64,000 nucleotides of DNA from Intestinibacillus sp. Marseille-P6563 (GTDB taxonomy: Bacteria; Bacillota; Clostridia; Oscillospirales; Butyricicoccaceae). This document shows, piece after piece, positions 61,826-64,000 of this stretch (the stretch's first letter is position 1; each line of letters starts with the position of its first letter). Where the stretch lies: contig NZ_UWOD01000002.1 in the NCBI RefSeq assembly GCF_900604335.1, forward strand, positions 1,116,001-1,180,000, read 5' to 3'. The translations under genes and the position numbers were made by a program. The notes under the pieces are model-generated. The model was not told where the DNA came from and searched no databases. It saw only the letters and a program-made list of their open reading frames with translations.

Positions 61826-64000
61826 TTAGGATACTGTAACCTCTACATCTTCAAAGACATAGGTGCTTGCACCATTCGGGAAGGTGTAGTTCTCAGCAGC
61901 CGTAACGGTTACGTCAGCTGTAACGGTCGAACCGCTCGGAATAACATAAAGCAGATCAGAACCAGAGGTCATTTCAACATCATCAACCGTGATCTTAACA
62001 CTGGTAACAGTGTAGGAAGAATCGCCTGCAGTGAACATAGAAGCATCAATTTCCTTCACCTTGGTGGTGTCTCCAGTTACCGTGCCACTAAAGGTCGGTG
62101 CAGCAGACGTGCTTGCATCCTTCGGAAGAACTGCAAAGGTATCGGTCAGCAGAACGGTGTCGCCAGCCTTAACGGTAATCGTATAAGTGTCAATATTTGC
62201 AGTAGCGTCGAACTGTACAGTTACATCCTGGGAACCGTTGTTTTTCACTTCGAAGTCAACAGTACCGTTGGTAATACCAGTAGTGTTGTCATCACCGCCA
62301 GAAACGGTTGCCGTCAGCGTCTGCTTTGCAGCATCAGATGCGTAGTTGACAGCAGTAGCAGTATAGGTCAACGTAACCGTAGAATCACCAAACTTCATGG
62401 ACTCTGCATTACCGCTCTTTTCAGCTGCAGTGATCTTCGGAGCATTTACATCATCCAGTTCAAAGCCATCAAATGCACCGGTGGAGTCGATAACCAGGAC
62501 TTCGATATCGGTATCGTCAGAACCATCGCTGCTACCGTTTTCATCCATAATCCAGAACGCATTGACCAGATACTTGTCAACGTCGCCTTCCTTGTACTTG
62601 GAAGCCTGCGGCAGCTTATCGCCATAGGTGTAGTTCAGACCAATCTTGTTGTCATCACTTGCCTTGGAGTCAACAAGCAGGACGGTGGTGTCTGCTGTTA
62701 CATTCAGCTGGATGTTGTCAATAGCAATGTAGCCAGAAGCATTGGACTCGTTGCCGCCACGATACATGTCGGAGTTGTTCATGTTCGATACAGCATCCTT
62801 AGCCTTTTCGATGGTGCCGTAAGCCTTAACGTCGTTGATAACGCCATCGCTAATGCTGGAGTAACCAACGAGCATACCCTTAACACGATCACCCTTGCTG
62901 TAAGAAGTATCCTCGGTGACGGTTACATTCTCAGAACCAGTCCAGATGGTGTACTTCACATTGCCGTTCGAGGTACGGCTGCCGTCGGTAACAATATAGC
63001 CATAATTGTCAGAAGACTCACCAATCAGGTCGGTGCTGCTGACCTGGATAGCTGCCAGACGTACACGAGTCAGACCGCTGGTTTCCTTGGTAAATACCGA
63101 AGTTGCAACACCAGTGGTACCTGCAAGGCCATCCGTGCTGTTGGACAGCGCGTTGTACTGCTTGCCAGAAATCTCCTTGGATACGCCGTTGCCAGCCCAA
63201 AGAATAACAACTGCATCGTCGGCAACCTTTACGCCGTTAATCATATCATCGTCTGGTGCAATGTTGCCTGCAGCGGTCTCGCTGCCGATGGTAGCGGTAA
63301 AGCCATTGTACTTGGTATTCGCCTTGGTATGCTCAAAGTTCATATCAGAATCCGAGCCAGAAACCTTGTATGCACGGCCTACAACCGGAGTTACGTCACT
63401 GTCGTCAGCAATGGTAACGGTCTTGGTCGTACCGTCAAAGTAACGCAGCTTGACCTGGTCACCATCCAAACCGCTGGTGCCCTTGCCAACTACAACTGCA
63501 ATGTTAGACGGTACAGCACCGGTGCCGTCGTCGGTGTCAAGGTCGAGTACAACTCCGTTGTAAACATATGCCTTAACGGTGTCGCCGGTGGTGACGTCGG
63601 TATCCTCGGCCGCCATGTTGTACCAGGAGCCGTCCAGCTCATACTGAACATAGCCATCCTTTTCCTTGTAACCGGTCAGCTCGGTGGTCAGGATGTCGGC
63701 ACGGACGATTTCATTGCAGTCGTCGTACAGGTTCTTGGACAGAACCGCGTAGTCGTCCTTAACAAGCTCTTCGTCGATGTTGTCGTCGCTCATGTCGTAG
63801 GTCTTACCGTCAAAGGTAATCTTATCCGAACCAACATAAGTAACTTCACCACCGGTGTAGGTGGTAACAATCGCGGTGTCAATCTTGCCATTCTCGTCCT
63901 GATCGACAAAGGTAACCGTATTCATGGAAACCTTGTTGCTAGCCGTGTCGGCAAAGTAAGAGATGTTCTCCTTTGTGGCAGTAGCGCCGTCTTTAATGAC
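61826..64000 (-). CDS. surface protein paralogue, 5' part beyond the window
   Basis: The frame is open past the right edge and shows about 725 residues from its stop at 61826. It is clearly related to the 56620-60354 protein: both have TVTFVDxDxxGK, EVTYVGSDxIT, TVKAY, VxDxDTDDGTGAxPxNIAVVVG and LRYFDGTxKTVT segments in the same order. The C-terminal 200 residues diverge and here contain Ig-like strands (GDTVLLTDTFAVLPKDA, VKITVDDVEMTSGS). The start codon and any SLH repeats lie outside the window, so its expression state cannot be judged. It converges on the small tail-like genes. Confidence 0.9.
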   Translation of the reverse strand, partial: VIKDGATATKENISYFADTASNKVSMNTVTFVDQDENGKIDTAIVTTYTGGEVTYVGSDKITFDGKTYDMSDDNIDEELVKDDYAVLSKNLYDDCNEIVRADILTTELTGYKEKDGYVQYELDGSWYNMAAEDTDVTTGDTVKAYVYNGVVLDLDTDDGTGAVPSNIAVVVGKGTSGLDGDQVKLRYFDGTTKTVTIADDSDVTPVVGRAYKVSGSDSDMNFEHTKANTKYNGFTATIGSETAAGNIAPDDDMINGVKVADDAVVILWAGNGVSKEISGKQYNALSNSTDGLAGTTGVATSVFTKETSGLTRVRLAAIQVSSTDLIGESSDNYGYIVTDGSRTSNGNVKYTIWTGSENVTVTEDTSYSKGDRVKGMLVGYSSISDGVINDVKAYGTIEKAKDAVSNMNNSDMYRGGNESNASGYIAIDNIQLNVTADTTVLLVDSKASDDNKIGLNYTYGDKLPQASKYKEGDVDKYLVNAFWIMDENGSSDGSDDTDIEVLVIDSTGAFDGFELDDVNAPKITAAEKSGNAESMKFGDSTVTLTYTATAVNYASDAAKQTLTATVSGGDDNTTGITNGTVDFEVKNNGSQDVTVQFDATANIDTYTITVKAGDTVLLTDTFAVLPKDASTSAAPTFSGTVTGDTTKVKEIDASMFTAGDSSYTVTSVKITVDDVEMTSGSDLLYVIPSGSTVTADVTVTAAENYTFPNGASTYVFEDVEVTVS

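Overview
The window looks like chromosome of a GC-rich, anaerobic gut-type Firmicute (class Clostridia, most likely the Oscillospiraceae/Butyricicoccaceae group). This is inferred from content: Mini-RNase III, DUF1836, DUF4250 and PAQR/haemolysin-III proteins, an isoleucine-type T-box leader, AGGAGG ribosome sites, SLH-domain surface proteins and ferredoxin-dependent 2-oxoacid metabolism. No rRNA or CRISPR array was seen. One tRNA gene (Gln, anticodon CTG) is present.

Layout. 1-1.69 kb: edge of an integrative/conjugative element (PcfB/DUF3801 and a DUF6017 replication protein) that abuts a collagen-like gene with a short odd C-terminus. 2.2-6.4 kb: a cell-wall pair (FHA-FtsW fusion plus a short class B PBP) and a solute-binding lipoprotein. 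6.7-17.7 kb: housekeeping and small genes (isomerase, CmpB-like membrane protein, mrnC, UPF0145, two CobW-type GTPases, gluQ, GH3, AlkD-like, Gfo/Idh, DUF1836, haemolysin III). 18-30.7 kb: a sugar/inositol block with a CUT2 ABC transporter, IolG, an MFS carrier, and an operon of IolM-, IolN- and IolO-like enzymes with a LacI regulator. Together these match the Thermotoga-type inositol route (inositol to inosose to diketo-inositol to 5-keto-gluconate) rather than the Bacillus iolBCDE route. 30.8-37.5 kb: a DtxR/MntR-type regulator, dinB, a zinc phospholipase C-like protein, a T-box-controlled four-subunit 2-oxoacid:ferredoxin oxidoreductase, and a small XRE regulator with two operators.

37.6-42 kb: a hypothetical protein, an EamA transporter, inositol-monophosphatase-type phosphatase, DUF4250, PsiE and Ogg. 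42.2-48.7 kb: a hydroxyacyl-CoA dehydrogenase/thiolase pair behind a Rex-like operator, and a three-subunit molybdenum hydroxylase. 48.7-56.5 kb: ridA, typA, tRNA-Gln, an ImmA/XRE cassette with three evenly spaced operators, tyrA, vanZ-like, tcdA, an Rrf2 regulator and pyrE.

56.6-64 kb: the most unusual part. Two paralogous surface proteins converge on a divergent pair of small phage-tail-like proteins that are driven by mirror-image promoters. The left surface gene (about 1230 codons, SLH domains) has no usable start codon or ribosome site: its signal-peptide codons are intact but the sequence diverges exactly at the expected ATG. It may be a silent cassette of a surface-antigen switching system. 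That interpretation is inference.
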